DNA of 64,000 bases, from the NCBI RefSeq assembly GCF_003438995.1, contig NZ_QSUN01000005.1, forward strand, positions 62,001 to 126,000, read 5' to 3'. The notes beneath the pieces were generated by a model. It was given only the letters and a program-made list of their open reading frames with translations, was not told the DNA's origin and did no database searches. This DNA is from Bacteroides sp. OM05-12 (GTDB lineage: Bacteria; Bacteroidota; Bacteroidia; Bacteroidales; Bacteroidaceae). Position numbers and translations under genes: made by a program. Numbering within the stretch: position 1 is the first letter of the stretch; each line of letters opens with the position of its first letter. Below, in pieces: positions 38,617-49,881 of this stretch.

Positions 38617-38646
38617 AAAAAATCCCATTTTAAGATGGGATTTTTT
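38617..38646. terminator. Bidirectional terminator between cas2 and CRISPR array
   Basis: AAAAAATCCCAT pairs with ATGGGATTTTTT around a TTTAAG loop. T-runs on both strands mean it can end the cas operon (rightward) and any transcript leaving the array leftward. Confidence 0.85.
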
Positions 38647-38721
38647 GTAGGAAACAACCTTCTTTTTTATTTTCTAAATCTATGTGTAATGTATTAATAC
38701 ACAGATAGTAATGTGGGTTAA
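38647..38721. other. Short cas2-proximal flank of array, probable adaptation leader
   Basis: 75 bp, AT-rich, between the terminator and the first repeat. It contains AAACAACCTTCT (38652-38663), which also occurs in the tracrRNA/cas9 promoter palindrome (33040-33051). The adjoining repeats are all canonical, as expected at the end where new spacers are added. Confidence 0.5.
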
Positions 38722-41456
<2,735 letters not shown>

Positions 41457-41484
41457 ATACTAAGCTTTCATTTTATTTATGTAA

Positions 41485-41531
41485 GTTCTTCCTAACGCTT
41501 CAAAAGCTCTAATTAAAAGATCTGTATTAAT
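41485..41531 (-). repeat. Possible strongly decayed 37th CRISPR repeat
   Basis: After a 28-bp spacer-sized gap, plus-strand GTTCTTCCTAACGCTTCAAA and CTCTAATTAAAAG align with the repeat (GTT-TTCC-A--G-TTCAAA, CTAATTTGAAAG). It runs into the 3' end of dnaX. Confidence 0.4.
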
Positions 41532-43353
41532 ACAATTCCAATCCGAATTCCTCTTTCAGTTTCAATAGCTCGGGATTCTTTTGACTCATCATCTGGAAAC
41601 GTTCCACTCTGCTGTAAGCACGGATATTCTCAGTCGGGGCACTTACGCGGACGGTCATTGTTATCTTCCGGTTATGTAACTTATTTCGCAAATGGTCTTG
41701 TATCTGCGGGATAAGAGGAGTCATTATTTTCTCTACAAGTTCGTTGTCCACAGCGACCTCAAAAGTCGTATCGTTCAGTAACTTTGGTTTCATGTTCATC
41801 ATTCGCCCGGCAGTTGCTTTCTCTTCTACCGGAAGTTGGTTGGCATACTCGCGCCAGTAATAATCCAAATCCTTTTCGTTGAAAATGAAATCTTCCGCTA
41901 TTTCGGTCTGTACCGGTTTAACGGTTGCTGTTTGCTGTTGTTGTACCTCTCTGCTTGCCGGATGTTTGATAGATACGCCAAGACTGCCCGCCTTGAATAC
42001 GGGAATCTTTTTCTCTTCACTCTGTTGTGGAATAGGATTTTGCCGTATCGGTGGAGTATTGGTCGGCTGGGCTTGAGGTGCTACACCTTGCTGCACAGTT
42101 TGTGACTGTACAGATGAAGTTGATGCAACTGGAGTTCTTGCCGATTGTTGTGCCTGGACAGATGGTTGGGCTTGTGCCGGCTGAGCCTGAGCACTTTGCT
42201 TATTGAATATGGGTTTTATAGCTTGTTCAGGGCTACGCCCATGAGCTGTGTCGTCTGCATCCGCCGTCAGTTGTGCCACCTGAATCAGGGTTATTTCTAC
42301 TAGCAGACGTTTGTTTTTGCTGGCACGGTAGTTCAGGTCGCAGTCGTTGCAAAGTTTCATTGCCTTGTAAAGAAACTGTGGCGGGCATTTTTGTGCTTGC
42401 TGTTGGTAGCGTTCACGTATGCTTGCGCCCACTTCCAGTAGTGGAAGGGTGGAAGCATCTTTACTGACAAGCAGGTCACGGAAATGAGATGAAAGTCCTG
42501 TAATAAAGTGACTTCCGTCGAATCCTTTATTTAATATATCGTTGAAGATAAGCAGGGATTCGCTGATCTTATTATCCAGCAGGCAGTCTGTCAGGCGGAA
42601 ATAGTATTCATAGTCCAATACATTCAGGTTGTCGATAACATTCTTGTACTGTATGTTTCCTCCTGTGAAGCTGACTACTTGGTCAAAGATGGACAATGCG
42701 TCGCGCATACCGCCGTCTGCTTTCTGGGCAATGACATTCAGTGCTTCCGGTTCTGCGGTAATACCTTCCTTTTGTGCCACATATTGTAGGTGCTCCACTG
42801 TATCGTTGACCGTAATGCGGTTGAAATCGTATATTTGGCAACGGGAGAGGATAGTAGGCAATATCTTATGCTTCTCGGTAGTAGCGAGAATGAATATGGC
42901 ATGATGGGGAGGTTCTTCCAGTGTTTTCAGGAATGCATTGAAAGCTGCCTGCGAAAGCATGTGCACCTCATCGATAATATATACTTTATATTTCCCTATC
43001 TGTGGCGGGATACGCACTTGTTCTATCAGTGAACGAATGTCCTCTACCGAGTTATTGGATGCCGCATCCAGTTCATGTATGTTGTATGAGCGTTGTTCGT
43101 TGAAGGCCCGGCAAGATTCGCATTCGTTGCATGCTTCTCCGTCTGCCGTAGGATTCATACAGTTGATGGTCTTGGCAAAGATACGTGCGCAAGTGGTTTT
43201 CCCCACACCTCGCGGTCCGCAAAACAGATAGGCGTGAGCCAGTTTCTGACCTGCTATCGCATTTTTGAGTGTCGTAGTCAATGCCTTTTGTCCTACAACG
43301 GAGTCGAAAGTTGAAGGACGGTATTTTCGTGCCGATACAATATAATTCTCCAT
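41527..43353 (-). CDS. dnaX: DNA polymerase III subunit gamma/tau
   Basis: 608 residues from the ATG at 43353 (MENYIVSARKYRPSTFDSVV); further upstream codons give a non-conserved, hydrophobic N-terminus and are rejected. AAA+ clamp loader: Walker A CGPRGVGKTTCARI, zinc-binding Cys cluster (CMNPTADGEACNECESC), Walker B IIDEVHMLSQAAFNAFLKTL, sensor LATTEKHKILPTILSRCQ. A long Gln/Pro/Ala linker (AQPAQAQPSVQAQQ) leads to the tau C-terminus (LDYYWREYANQLPVEEKAT). The minus -7 box TACATTTG lies at 43395-43388. Its stop abuts the decayed end of the CRISPR array. Confidence 0.95.
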   Translation of the reverse strand: MENYIVSARKYRPSTFDSVVGQKALTTTLKNAIAGQKLAHAYLFCGPRGVGKTTCARIFAKTINCMNPTADGEACNECESCRAFNEQRSYNIHELDAASNNSVEDIRSLIEQVRIPPQIGKYKVYIIDEVHMLSQAAFNAFLKTLEEPPHHAIFILATTEKHKILPTILSRCQIYDFNRITVNDTVEHLQYVAQKEGITAEPEALNVIAQKADGGMRDALSIFDQVVSFTGGNIQYKNVIDNLNVLDYEYYFRLTDCLLDNKISESLLIFNDILNKGFDGSHFITGLSSHFRDLLVSKDASTLPLLEVGASIRERYQQQAQKCPPQFLYKAMKLCNDCDLNYRASKNKRLLVEITLIQVAQLTADADDTAHGRSPEQAIKPIFNKQSAQAQPAQAQPSVQAQQSARTPVASTSSVQSQTVQQGVAPQAQPTNTPPIRQNPIPQQSEEKKIPVFKAGSLGVSIKHPASREVQQQQTATVKPVQTEIAEDFIFNEKDLDYYWREYANQLPVEEKATAGRMMNMKPKLLNDTTFEVAVDNELVEKIMTPLIPQIQDHLRNKLHNRKITMTVRVSAPTENIRAYSRVERFQMMSQKNPELLKLKEEFGLELY

Positions 43354-43403
43354 AATAAGGGATATTCTGCTGTTTTTTCTGTTTTTGCAAATGTACATTA
43401 AAA

Positions 43404-43431
43404 GAATGAAGAATGAAGAATGAAGAATGAA
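43404..43431. repeat. Heptanucleotide tandem repeat (GAATGAA)4
   Basis: Four exact copies of GAATGAA between the divergent dnaX and DivIC-like gene promoters (-7 boxes at 43395-43388 minus and 43450-43457 plus), covering the -33 regions of both. Confidence 0.75.
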
Positions 43432-43482
43432 GATTTTAAATAAAATAGTTATCTTTGTCCCGTATTCAATTATCAATCAGCC

Positions 43483-43782
43483 ATGAGTAGGTTACTAAGC
43501 GTCTGGAATTTTATCCGCAGGAATAAATACTATATTACCATCGGATTGTTTATCGCCATTATCGGTTTTCTCGATGAAAACAGTCTGCTTCGCCGCGCTA
43601 AGAATAAACGTGAGATTATGCGTCTGGAGGCGGAGATCCGTAAATATCAGGCTGAATACGAAGAAAGTACGAAACGTTTGAATGAATTAATGGCAAATCC
43701 TGCGGCAATGGAGAAGGTGGCTCGTGAGAAGTACCTGATGAAGAAGCCGAATGAGGATATATATGTATTTGAAGAAGAATGA
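43483..43782 (+). CDS. DivIC/FtsB-like septum formation initiator
   Basis: 99 residues: a single N-terminal membrane helix (YYITIGLFIAIIGFLDE) followed by a coiled coil (AKNKREIMRLEAEIRKYQAEYEE) and the family end motif EKVAREKYLMKKPNEDIYVF. FtsB/DivIC links FtsL and FtsQ in the divisome. -7 box TATCTTTG at 43450-43457. Its stop overlaps the next ATG by 4 bp (ATGA). Confidence 0.88.
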   Translation: MSRLLSVWNFIRRNKYYITIGLFIAIIGFLDENSLLRRAKNKREIMRLEAEIRKYQAEYEESTKRLNELMANPAAMEKVAREKYLMKKPNEDIYVFEEE

Positions 43783-44117
43783 AACAATATCAATCGATGA
43801 TTTTTGGAGCCGGAGCGATTCTGGCATTGTTGGGAGCGGCGGTTATGATTACAGGTTGGGAGTATGCTCCTTATATATATTGTGTAGGAGCGTTGCTTAT
43901 CGCTTATGTACAGCTGACCAACGGCTATAAAGGAGATAATGTCACTATCAAAAGATTACGTAAACAGCAGGTATTCGGTGCGGTATTGTTATTGCTTACC
44001 GGCTTGTTCATGTTTACCACGCAGCATAACGAATGGGTTGTTTGCCTGACTGTCGCTGCCGTTCTTGAATTGTATACCGCTTACCGCATTCCTTATCTGG
44101 AAGAAAAAGATAAATAG
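43779..44117 (+). CDS. Small four-helix membrane protein
   Basis: 112 residues with four hydrophobic segments (MIFGAGAILALLGAAVMITG, YAPYIYCVGALLIAYVQLT, VFGAVLLLLTGLFMFTT, VVCLTVAAVLELYTAYRI). No family function recognised; similar short proteins sit after divIC in Bacteroidales. It overlaps the DivIC-like gene by 4 bp and is followed after 6 bp by the M16 peptidase, so the three form one operon. Confidence 0.7.
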   Translation: MKQYQSMIFGAGAILALLGAAVMITGWEYAPYIYCVGALLIAYVQLTNGYKGDNVTIKRLRKQQVFGAVLLLLTGLFMFTTQHNEWVVCLTVAAVLELYTAYRIPYLEEKDK

Positions 44118-44123
44118 TTTCTT

Positions 44124-46955
44124 ATGATGGACGATATGCCTGATTCCCTTCAAGTCAGAGAGATTGAATTAAGCAACGGATTTACGGTTTGGTTGAATGA
44201 AGACCACAACCAGCCTAAAGTATTCGGTGCGGTAGTTGTCAAAGCCGGAGCTAAGGATTGTCCAGATACGGGTATAGCCCATTATTTTGAACACATGATG
44301 TTCAAGGGGACGGACAAGATAGGGACTACGGATTATGAAGCGGAAAAGGAAATACTGGATGCCATCGCCGATAAATATGATGAACTGGCAGCGTGTAAGG
44401 ATGAAAAGCTTCGTCCGGAGTTGCAGAAGGAAATCAACCGGTTAAGTATCCGTGCTGCCGAATATGCCATACCCAATGAATTCGACAAGCTTACTTCCAT
44501 GTTTGGCGGCAGTCAGCTCAATGCCGGAACTTCTTATGATTATACCGTCTATTTCAATGTCTTTTCTCCGCAATACTTCGCTCATTGGGCGGAGCTGAAC
44601 AGTGAACGCTTGCTGAATCCTGTATTCCGCCTCTTTCAAAGTGAACTGGAAACGGTTTACGAAGAGAAGAATATGTATAGCGATATGATGGGAATGTTGG
44701 CAATGGAGCGTTTGACTCACCGGTATTTTTCACCGCATCCGTATGCCTATCCGATAATAGGCAGCACAGAGAACCTGAAGAATCCGCAACTGACACGTAT
44801 GCGCAGATTCTTTGAAGATTATTATGTGGCATCCAATATGGGATTGATTCTGAGCGGTGACTTCCATGCGGAAGAGGTGATTCCTATCTTGGAAAAGACC
44901 TTCTCGCGCATCCGTAGCGGTAAAGCACCGGTAAGCCCGTCTGTTGTGTTGCCGGATTTTAGGGGCAAGGAAAAGGTAAAGGTGAAACTTCCCGTGCCTT
45001 TTGTCAAGATGATGGCGCTCGGATTCCGTGGTGTGCCTGCCAATCATAAAGATAAGGTAGCCATTAATATTGCGATGGCACTGCTTAATAATGAGAACGG
45101 GACGGGATATCTTGACCAGCTTTCGGTTAATCATAAGATAATGGCGGCGATGTCCATGAATCAGGGACTGAATGAAGCCGGTATCCTGGCGGTGGCTATT
45201 GTGCCTAAACTCATGTTCCAGTCATACGCTTCGGCGGAGAAGTTGGTATGGCGCGAGATAAACCGTGTGAAAAAAGGAGATTTCACGGATGAGGCTTTTT
45301 GCAGCTTGAAGCTGGAGCAACGGAGGAATTATGAGTTGGCACTGGAAGACATCAATGCCCGTGCCAAGATGATGATGACACTCTATTCGCAAGGAAAGAG
45401 TTGGAAAGAATATCAGGAAGAGATGAGCGGGATAGATGCCTTGACGAAAGAGGACGTGGTGAAGGTGGCGTGCAAGTATTTCACGGATAATTATCTGTAT
45501 GCCACGAAGAAAACGGGCAATTACCCGAAAAACAATCTTCCCAAACCTGATTTTGAACCGATAGTACCCCGCAACGGTGATGCGGTATCCGAATATGCGC
45601 AGAAGCTGAAGGAACTTCCGGTGAAAGAGGTGTCACCACGTTTTGTCGACTTTGCCAAAAATGTAAAGAAAGTGACCTTGGCTCCTTTGGCAACGCTTTA
45701 TCTTACACCGAATCCGGTGAATAAGATTTTCACACTGAGGCTTTCTTATCATGTAGGCTTTATAGAATATCCCGCCTTGGTACAATTGAATGCTTATCTG
45801 CCTTTCTTGGGCACGGATACCATGCCGTTTAAGGAATTTCGCAATAAGCTGCAATATCTGGGCAGTGTACTCGAGTATGACGTGGAGGAACATAAATTCC
45901 ATATAAAACTATCCGGCTTTGATGAACATTTTGCCGAGTCCGTCCGTCTGCTGGGGCTGTTCATGCAACACGTCGAGGCGGACGACAAGCAGTTGAAGCA
46001 GTTGGTGAATGAAGAAAAAGTAGCGGCAAAATCATTCTTCAAATCCAGTGAAGATGTGGCGGAAGCCTTGTTTCAGAAAGTGAAGTTCGGGAACGGATCT
46101 TCCAAGCTCACCAAACTTTCACTGAAGGAAGTGAAACACCTGAAAGGTAAGGAGTTGCTGGAGCTGTTTGATAAAGTGAAGCATACGGAATGTGTTATGC
46201 ATTATTGCGGCACGTTGGGTGAGAGTGAAGTGGTGGATACGGTCGGGGAGTGGATGAATCCGGATGAGATTACTTTGCCAGCCTCCAACCGCTTACGCGA
46301 TTTGCAGGTGTATGACCGCCCGAAAGTTTATTTCTTCCATGACGGAAAAGTATCCCAAAGTATTATTTACGGGTATATCTGCGGCGATACGTTGAAAGAC
46401 GAGCGTACACGCCATACTTCCAAACTGTTTTCCGGCTATTTCGGTGGAGATATGTCTTCTCTGATGTTTCAGGAAATCAGGGAATTTCGTTCGTTTGCCT
46501 ATCGTGTGAGGGCAGAATATGAATTACCTTTCCGGCGTTGTCCCGACAAATCCGGCTGCTTCGTAACCATGTTGTCCACGCAGAGTGACAAGACGACGGA
46601 TGCGCTTGAGGTGCTGGATGCTTTAATAAAGGATATGCCCCTGAAACCCGAAAAGATTCCGGCCGTACGTCAGGCGTTGGTAAACAATGTCAATAACAAT
46701 TTCCCGTCTTTCAGGGAGCTGTCGGCACGGGTTTCCCAGTGGGAAGAAGACGGTCTGGCTTCTGACCCGAATGAAACTTACCTGCATAGTCTTTTGGCGA
46801 CGGATATGGAAGATGTCGATGCTTTCTATCATTCTCAGGTTCAGGGACGCCCGATGGTCTATGCCATTGTAGGAAATGAAAAGAGCATTGATATGAATAA
46901 ACTCTCGGCCTTTGGAGAGATTATCAAAGTAAAGAAGGAAGATATCTACAGATAA
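44124..46955 (+). CDS. M16-family zinc metallopeptidase (insulinase/pitrilysin-like)
   Basis: 943 residues. The inverted zinc motif HYFEH lies in GIAHYFEHMMFKGTDKIG near residue 52, and the distal Glu lies in the following helical region (LETVYEEKNMYSDMMG). Four M16 half-domains are expected for this length; later inactive-domain motifs are SYHVGFIEYPAL and FSGYFGGDMSSLMFQEIREF. No signal peptide, so probably cytoplasmic, where such enzymes degrade peptides. Last gene of the DivIC-like operon. GC content is visibly higher here (44.4-46.9 kb) than in the cas region. Confidence 0.9.
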   Translation: MMDDMPDSLQVREIELSNGFTVWLNEDHNQPKVFGAVVVKAGAKDCPDTGIAHYFEHMMFKGTDKIGTTDYEAEKEILDAIADKYDELAACKDEKLRPELQKEINRLSIRAAEYAIPNEFDKLTSMFGGSQLNAGTSYDYTVYFNVFSPQYFAHWAELNSERLLNPVFRLFQSELETVYEEKNMYSDMMGMLAMERLTHRYFSPHPYAYPIIGSTENLKNPQLTRMRRFFEDYYVASNMGLILSGDFHAEEVIPILEKTFSRIRSGKAPVSPSVVLPDFRGKEKVKVKLPVPFVKMMALGFRGVPANHKDKVAINIAMALLNNENGTGYLDQLSVNHKIMAAMSMNQGLNEAGILAVAIVPKLMFQSYASAEKLVWREINRVKKGDFTDEAFCSLKLEQRRNYELALEDINARAKMMMTLYSQGKSWKEYQEEMSGIDALTKEDVVKVACKYFTDNYLYATKKTGNYPKNNLPKPDFEPIVPRNGDAVSEYAQKLKELPVKEVSPRFVDFAKNVKKVTLAPLATLYLTPNPVNKIFTLRLSYHVGFIEYPALVQLNAYLPFLGTDTMPFKEFRNKLQYLGSVLEYDVEEHKFHIKLSGFDEHFAESVRLLGLFMQHVEADDKQLKQLVNEEKVAAKSFFKSSEDVAEALFQKVKFGNGSSKLTKLSLKEVKHLKGKELLELFDKVKHTECVMHYCGTLGESEVVDTVGEWMNPDEITLPASNRLRDLQVYDRPKVYFFHDGKVSQSIIYGYICGDTLKDERTRHTSKLFSGYFGGDMSSLMFQEIREFRSFAYRVRAEYELPFRRCPDKSGCFVTMLSTQSDKTTDALEVLDALIKDMPLKPEKIPAVRQALVNNVNNNFPSFRELSARVSQWEEDGLASDPNETYLHSLLATDMEDVDAFYHSQVQGRPMVYAIVGNEKSIDMNKLSAFGEIIKVKKEDIYR

Positions 46956-47055
46956 GCGGAAAGCATCCTTAACAAACTTATTTATTAGTGAATGTTCAGG
47001 TACTTATTAGCTCGTTTTCACGGGTTAACAAGCGCTTTTGTGCTGACTCATTGTC

Positions 47056-47145
47056 TGTCTCACAACAGGTGCATTAGCTATTGCACATATTGTGAGATAG
47101 CTAACGCACCTGTTGTGGAATAGCTATTCCACCTGTTGTGAGACA
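47056..47145. repeat. Nested inverted repeat with three-way-junction shape
   Basis: Perfect 16-bp outer arms TGTCTCACAACAGGTG (47056-47071) and complement (47130-47145). Inside are arm 1 GCATTAGCTA (47071-47080) with TAGCTAACGC (47098-47107), one mismatch, and arm 2, palindrome GGAATAGCTATTCC (47117-47130). Same architecture as 2229-2330 but unrelated sequence. Confidence 0.7.
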
Positions 47146-47255
47146 ACTACTTGATAAAGGATATTGTATTAGTTATCCCCAATGTTTAGACTACTTTGCA
47201 GGGAGGCGACAGATAGTTTCGTTCGTTTTTGAAACCGGTTGTTCTTCTATGAAAT

Positions 47256-47286
47256 AAAAAAGGCTTACCGTGTGATGGCAAGCCTT
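47256..47286 (-). terminator. Terminator of OmpH-like gene
   Basis: On the minus strand AGGCTTGCC pairs with GGTAAGCCT around ATCACAC, followed by TTTTTT. Confidence 0.85.
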
Positions 47287-47309
47287 TCAGATGAAATATG
47301 TGAATAAGA

Positions 47310-47924
47310 TTATTTCTTGCTGGCAGCAGAAGATGGATTATATCTTTTGTTCAAACCTTCTACAATTTCGTTGGTGATGTTGTATGCGGGATCGGCATAA
47401 AGCAGATTGTCAAAACCGGTATTGCTTAAAATAAGGCTGTACCCTTTGTCCTTATTATATATTTTAAGGAAAGAGTTGATAGAATCGCGAAGTTGCAGAC
47501 CGTTCTTCTGGTTTTCGGCAGCCAGTTCATTCGTCAGTCGGTTTTGCAATTCCTGCAAGTCTTGTTGCTTCTTTATCAGTCTGGCATTCTCTTGTTCGGC
47601 ACGTTCGCGGGTTGCGAATGCGTTGTTTTCGAGTTTACGTTGGAATTCTTTTGCATCAGCTTCCAGTTCGCGACCTTTTTGGTTGAGTGTAGCGCGGATG
47701 TTTTCTTCCTTTTTCATCATCATCTCATTCAGGTCATTCCAGTAATTGTATTTGGTCAGTAGTGTGTCTATTTCAACATACGCTATTTTTAATGTACAAG
47801 TTCCGGTTTTACCTTCAGGAACATTAGCCGTTTCCGGCTCGCCTTTCTTGTTATTGCACTGTGCAAACAAGAGTATAACAGTCAAAGCCAAAATTCCATT
47901 GAAGATGTTAGTCATTCGTTTCAT
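47310..47924 (-). CDS. OmpH/Skp-like lipoprotein
   Basis: 204 residues. Lipobox FAQC (ILALTVILLFAQCNNKK), then the Skp pattern: IAYVEIDTLLTKYNYWNDLN, a long coiled coil (about residues 65-150) and a final fold YSLILSNTGFDNLLYADPAY. Skp-type periplasmic chaperones hold unfolded outer-membrane proteins. A lipid anchor would tether this one to a membrane. The 78-residue membrane protein gene lies 25 bp upstream on the same strand and is probably co-transcribed. Confidence 0.85.
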   Translation of the reverse strand: MKRMTNIFNGILALTVILLFAQCNNKKGEPETANVPEGKTGTCTLKIAYVEIDTLLTKYNYWNDLNEMMMKKEENIRATLNQKGRELEADAKEFQRKLENNAFATRERAEQENARLIKKQQDLQELQNRLTNELAAENQKNGLQLRDSINSFLKIYNKDKGYSLILSNTGFDNLLYADPAYNITNEIVEGLNKRYNPSSAASKK

Positions 47925-47949
47925 AATAAATATTCGATATAGTTTTTAA

Positions 47950-48186
47950 TTAATTTATTTCCTTATCCGTCTTCCCTTTTTCTCTTTCCGGAACAGCCAG
48001 TTTACTTTCTTTTCTCGCTTCCCTGTCTTGAGACTGCACACATCCGATACCTTTTTCCCGTAAAGCCTTACTTCCGCTTACATGCGTATTAGGAAACTTT
48101 TTCTTCTTGGTGAAAAAGATATTAACGCCTAATAATGCTATACAAATAGCAACTATTAACAAAGTTATGAGGATAGTGTCAAGCAT
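47950..48186 (-). CDS. Small single-helix membrane protein with conserved FPNTHVSG segment
   Basis: 78 residues: N-terminal helix (TILITLLIVAICIALLGVNI) followed by a basic stretch FFTKKKKFPNTHVSGSKALR, then EKGIGCVQSQDREARK and a charged tail. The pattern FPNTHVxGxKALREKGIGC is, from memory, well conserved in short Bacteroidales proteins of unknown function. No enzyme motif. It lies upstream of the OmpH-like gene; a minus -7 box (TATCTTTG, 48213-48206) is present 20 bp before the ATG. Confidence 0.65.
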   Translation of the reverse strand: MLDTILITLLIVAICIALLGVNIFFTKKKKFPNTHVSGSKALREKGIGCVQSQDREARKESKLAVPEREKGKTDKEIN

Positions 48187-48340
48187 TTCTGTTATTTTTG
48201 CGATGCAAAGATAGACTTTTGCAAGGACTATGCCTTCTCTTTTTAGATAAAAATTGAAAACAGGGTTCTAGTATAGGAATTAATTAACTAAATTTAGCGC
48301 CTCATAAATGGAAGTGTTAAATTATAAATAGGAATAAATT

Positions 48341-49801
48341 ATGGATAGAACAGAATTAAAACCGGCTTCCGTTTTTCATTATTTTGATGAGATTTGTCAG
48401 GTTCCGCGTCCTTCCAAGAAGGAAGAAAAGATTATTGAGTATCTGAAAGCCTTCGGAAAGAAGCATAATTTAGAAACGAAATTTGATGAGGTAGGGAATG
48501 TCTTGATTAAGAAACCTGCAACAAAAGGAAAAGAACATTTGCAGACAGTTGTGCTACAGTCTCATGTCGATATGGTTTGTGAGAAGAACAGTGATGTACA
48601 GCATGACTTCCTGAAAGATCCGATACAAACTTATATAGATGGTGAATGGCTGCGTGCAAAAGGTACTACCTTAGGTGCGGACAATGGCATCGGTGTGGCT
48701 ACGGAGCTGGCTATACTTGCTGCCGATGATATTGAGCACGGACCGATAGAATGTCTTTTCACGATTGATGAAGAAACCGGGCTGACGGGTGCTTTCGCTT
48801 TGAAAGAGGGCTTCATGAACGGTGATATTCTTCTTAATCTGGACTCGGAGGATGAAGGCGAGCTGTTTATCGGTTGTGCCGGAGGTATCGATACGGTGGC
48901 CGAGTTTGAATATAAGAAAGTAGCCGCACCACAGGATTATTTCTTTTTCCGTGTGGACGTGAAGGGGCTCACAGGAGGACATTCCGGTGATGATATCAAT
49001 AAAATGCGTGCAAATGCGAATAAGGTTTTGGTTCGCTATCTGACACGTATTTCTAAGAAGATGGATATGTATTTGTGTGAGATCAATGGAGGAAATCTTC
49101 GCAATGCCATTCCTCGTGAGGCGTATGCGGTATGTGCCGTACCTATGCCTGAGAAAGAAAATGTCCGTATTGAATTGAATATTTTTGCTGCCGAGGTAGA
49201 AGATGAATATGCTGTGACCGAACCGAATATGAAGTTGCTCTTAGAATCGGAAACTCCTCGTAAAGAAGCAATAGACCGTGATACGACCACTCGTTTACTA
49301 AAGGCTTTGACGGCTGTTCATCATGGAATATACGCTATGAGTCAGGACATTGAGGGATTGGTGGAGACCTCTTCCAATCTTGCTTCTATAAAAATGGTAG
49401 AAGGCAATACCATACGTATAGCAACCAGCCAGCGTAGTTCCATCCTTTCTTCCCGTGACGATATGGCGAATACGGTAGGTGCTGTTTTTGAATTGGCAGG
49501 AGCTACGATTACCGTAGGAGAAGGTTATCCGGGTTGGAAACCGAATCCGTCTTCTGCTATTCTGAAAGTAGCAGTCGAGGCATACAAGCGTTTGTTTGGA
49601 GTAGAGCCGAAAGTAAAGGCTATTCATGCGGGATTGGAGTGCGGTTTGTTCCTTGAGAAGTATCCTTCTTTGGATATGGTTTCATTCGGACCGACTCTTC
49701 GCGGCGTGCACTCTCCTGATGAGCGTATGCTGATACCGACAGTGGATAAGTTCTGGAGACATTTGCTTGAGGTTCTGGCAAATATTCCGGAGAAGAAATA
49801 A
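48341..49801 (+). CDS. pepD: Aminoacyl-histidine dipeptidase (M20 peptidase)
   Basis: 486 residues, the PepD length. Metal-site motifs: LQSHVDMVCEKN, TLGADNGIGVA, IDEETGLTGAFAL, LNLDSEDEGELFIGCAGG, and the final zinc His in LRGVHSPDERM. The lid domain contains GLTGGHSGDDINKMRAN. It cleaves dipeptides such as Xaa-His in the cytoplasm. Monocistronic; a perfect 11-bp inverted repeat follows at 49825-49860. Confidence 0.95.
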   Translation: MDRTELKPASVFHYFDEICQVPRPSKKEEKIIEYLKAFGKKHNLETKFDEVGNVLIKKPATKGKEHLQTVVLQSHVDMVCEKNSDVQHDFLKDPIQTYIDGEWLRAKGTTLGADNGIGVATELAILAADDIEHGPIECLFTIDEETGLTGAFALKEGFMNGDILLNLDSEDEGELFIGCAGGIDTVAEFEYKKVAAPQDYFFFRVDVKGLTGGHSGDDINKMRANANKVLVRYLTRISKKMDMYLCEINGGNLRNAIPREAYAVCAVPMPEKENVRIELNIFAAEVEDEYAVTEPNMKLLLESETPRKEAIDRDTTTRLLKALTAVHHGIYAMSQDIEGLVETSSNLASIKMVEGNTIRIATSQRSSILSSRDDMANTVGAVFELAGATITVGEGYPGWKPNPSSAILKVAVEAYKRLFGVEPKVKAIHAGLECGLFLEKYPSLDMVSFGPTLRGVHSPDERMLIPTVDKFWRHLLEVLANIPEKK

Positions 49802-49824
49802 TAATAGAAAAAGATTCTCGTTAT

Positions 49825-49860
49825 ATTTAGGCACGGATTATACGTAATTCGTGCCTAAAT
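49825..49860 (+). terminator. Hairpin after pepD
   Basis: ATTTAGGCACG and CGTGCCTAAAT form a perfect 11-bp stem. The T-tract is poor, so termination is probable but not certain. Confidence 0.55.
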
Positions 49861-49881
49861 AATATCTTTATAATCATCCGA

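Larger units (their letters stand above)
46956..47309. other. Gene-free region between convergent genes (354 bp)
   Basis: Holds a nested inverted repeat (47056-47145) and the minus-strand terminator of the OmpH-like gene (47256-47286). No ORF supported. Confidence 0.7.

Noticed and set aside
43354..43476. Upstream extension of dnaX by 41 residues
   Set aside because: The extension is hydrophobic, crosses the heptamer repeat and promoter, and is unlike DnaX N-termini, which begin near MENYIVSARKYRP.
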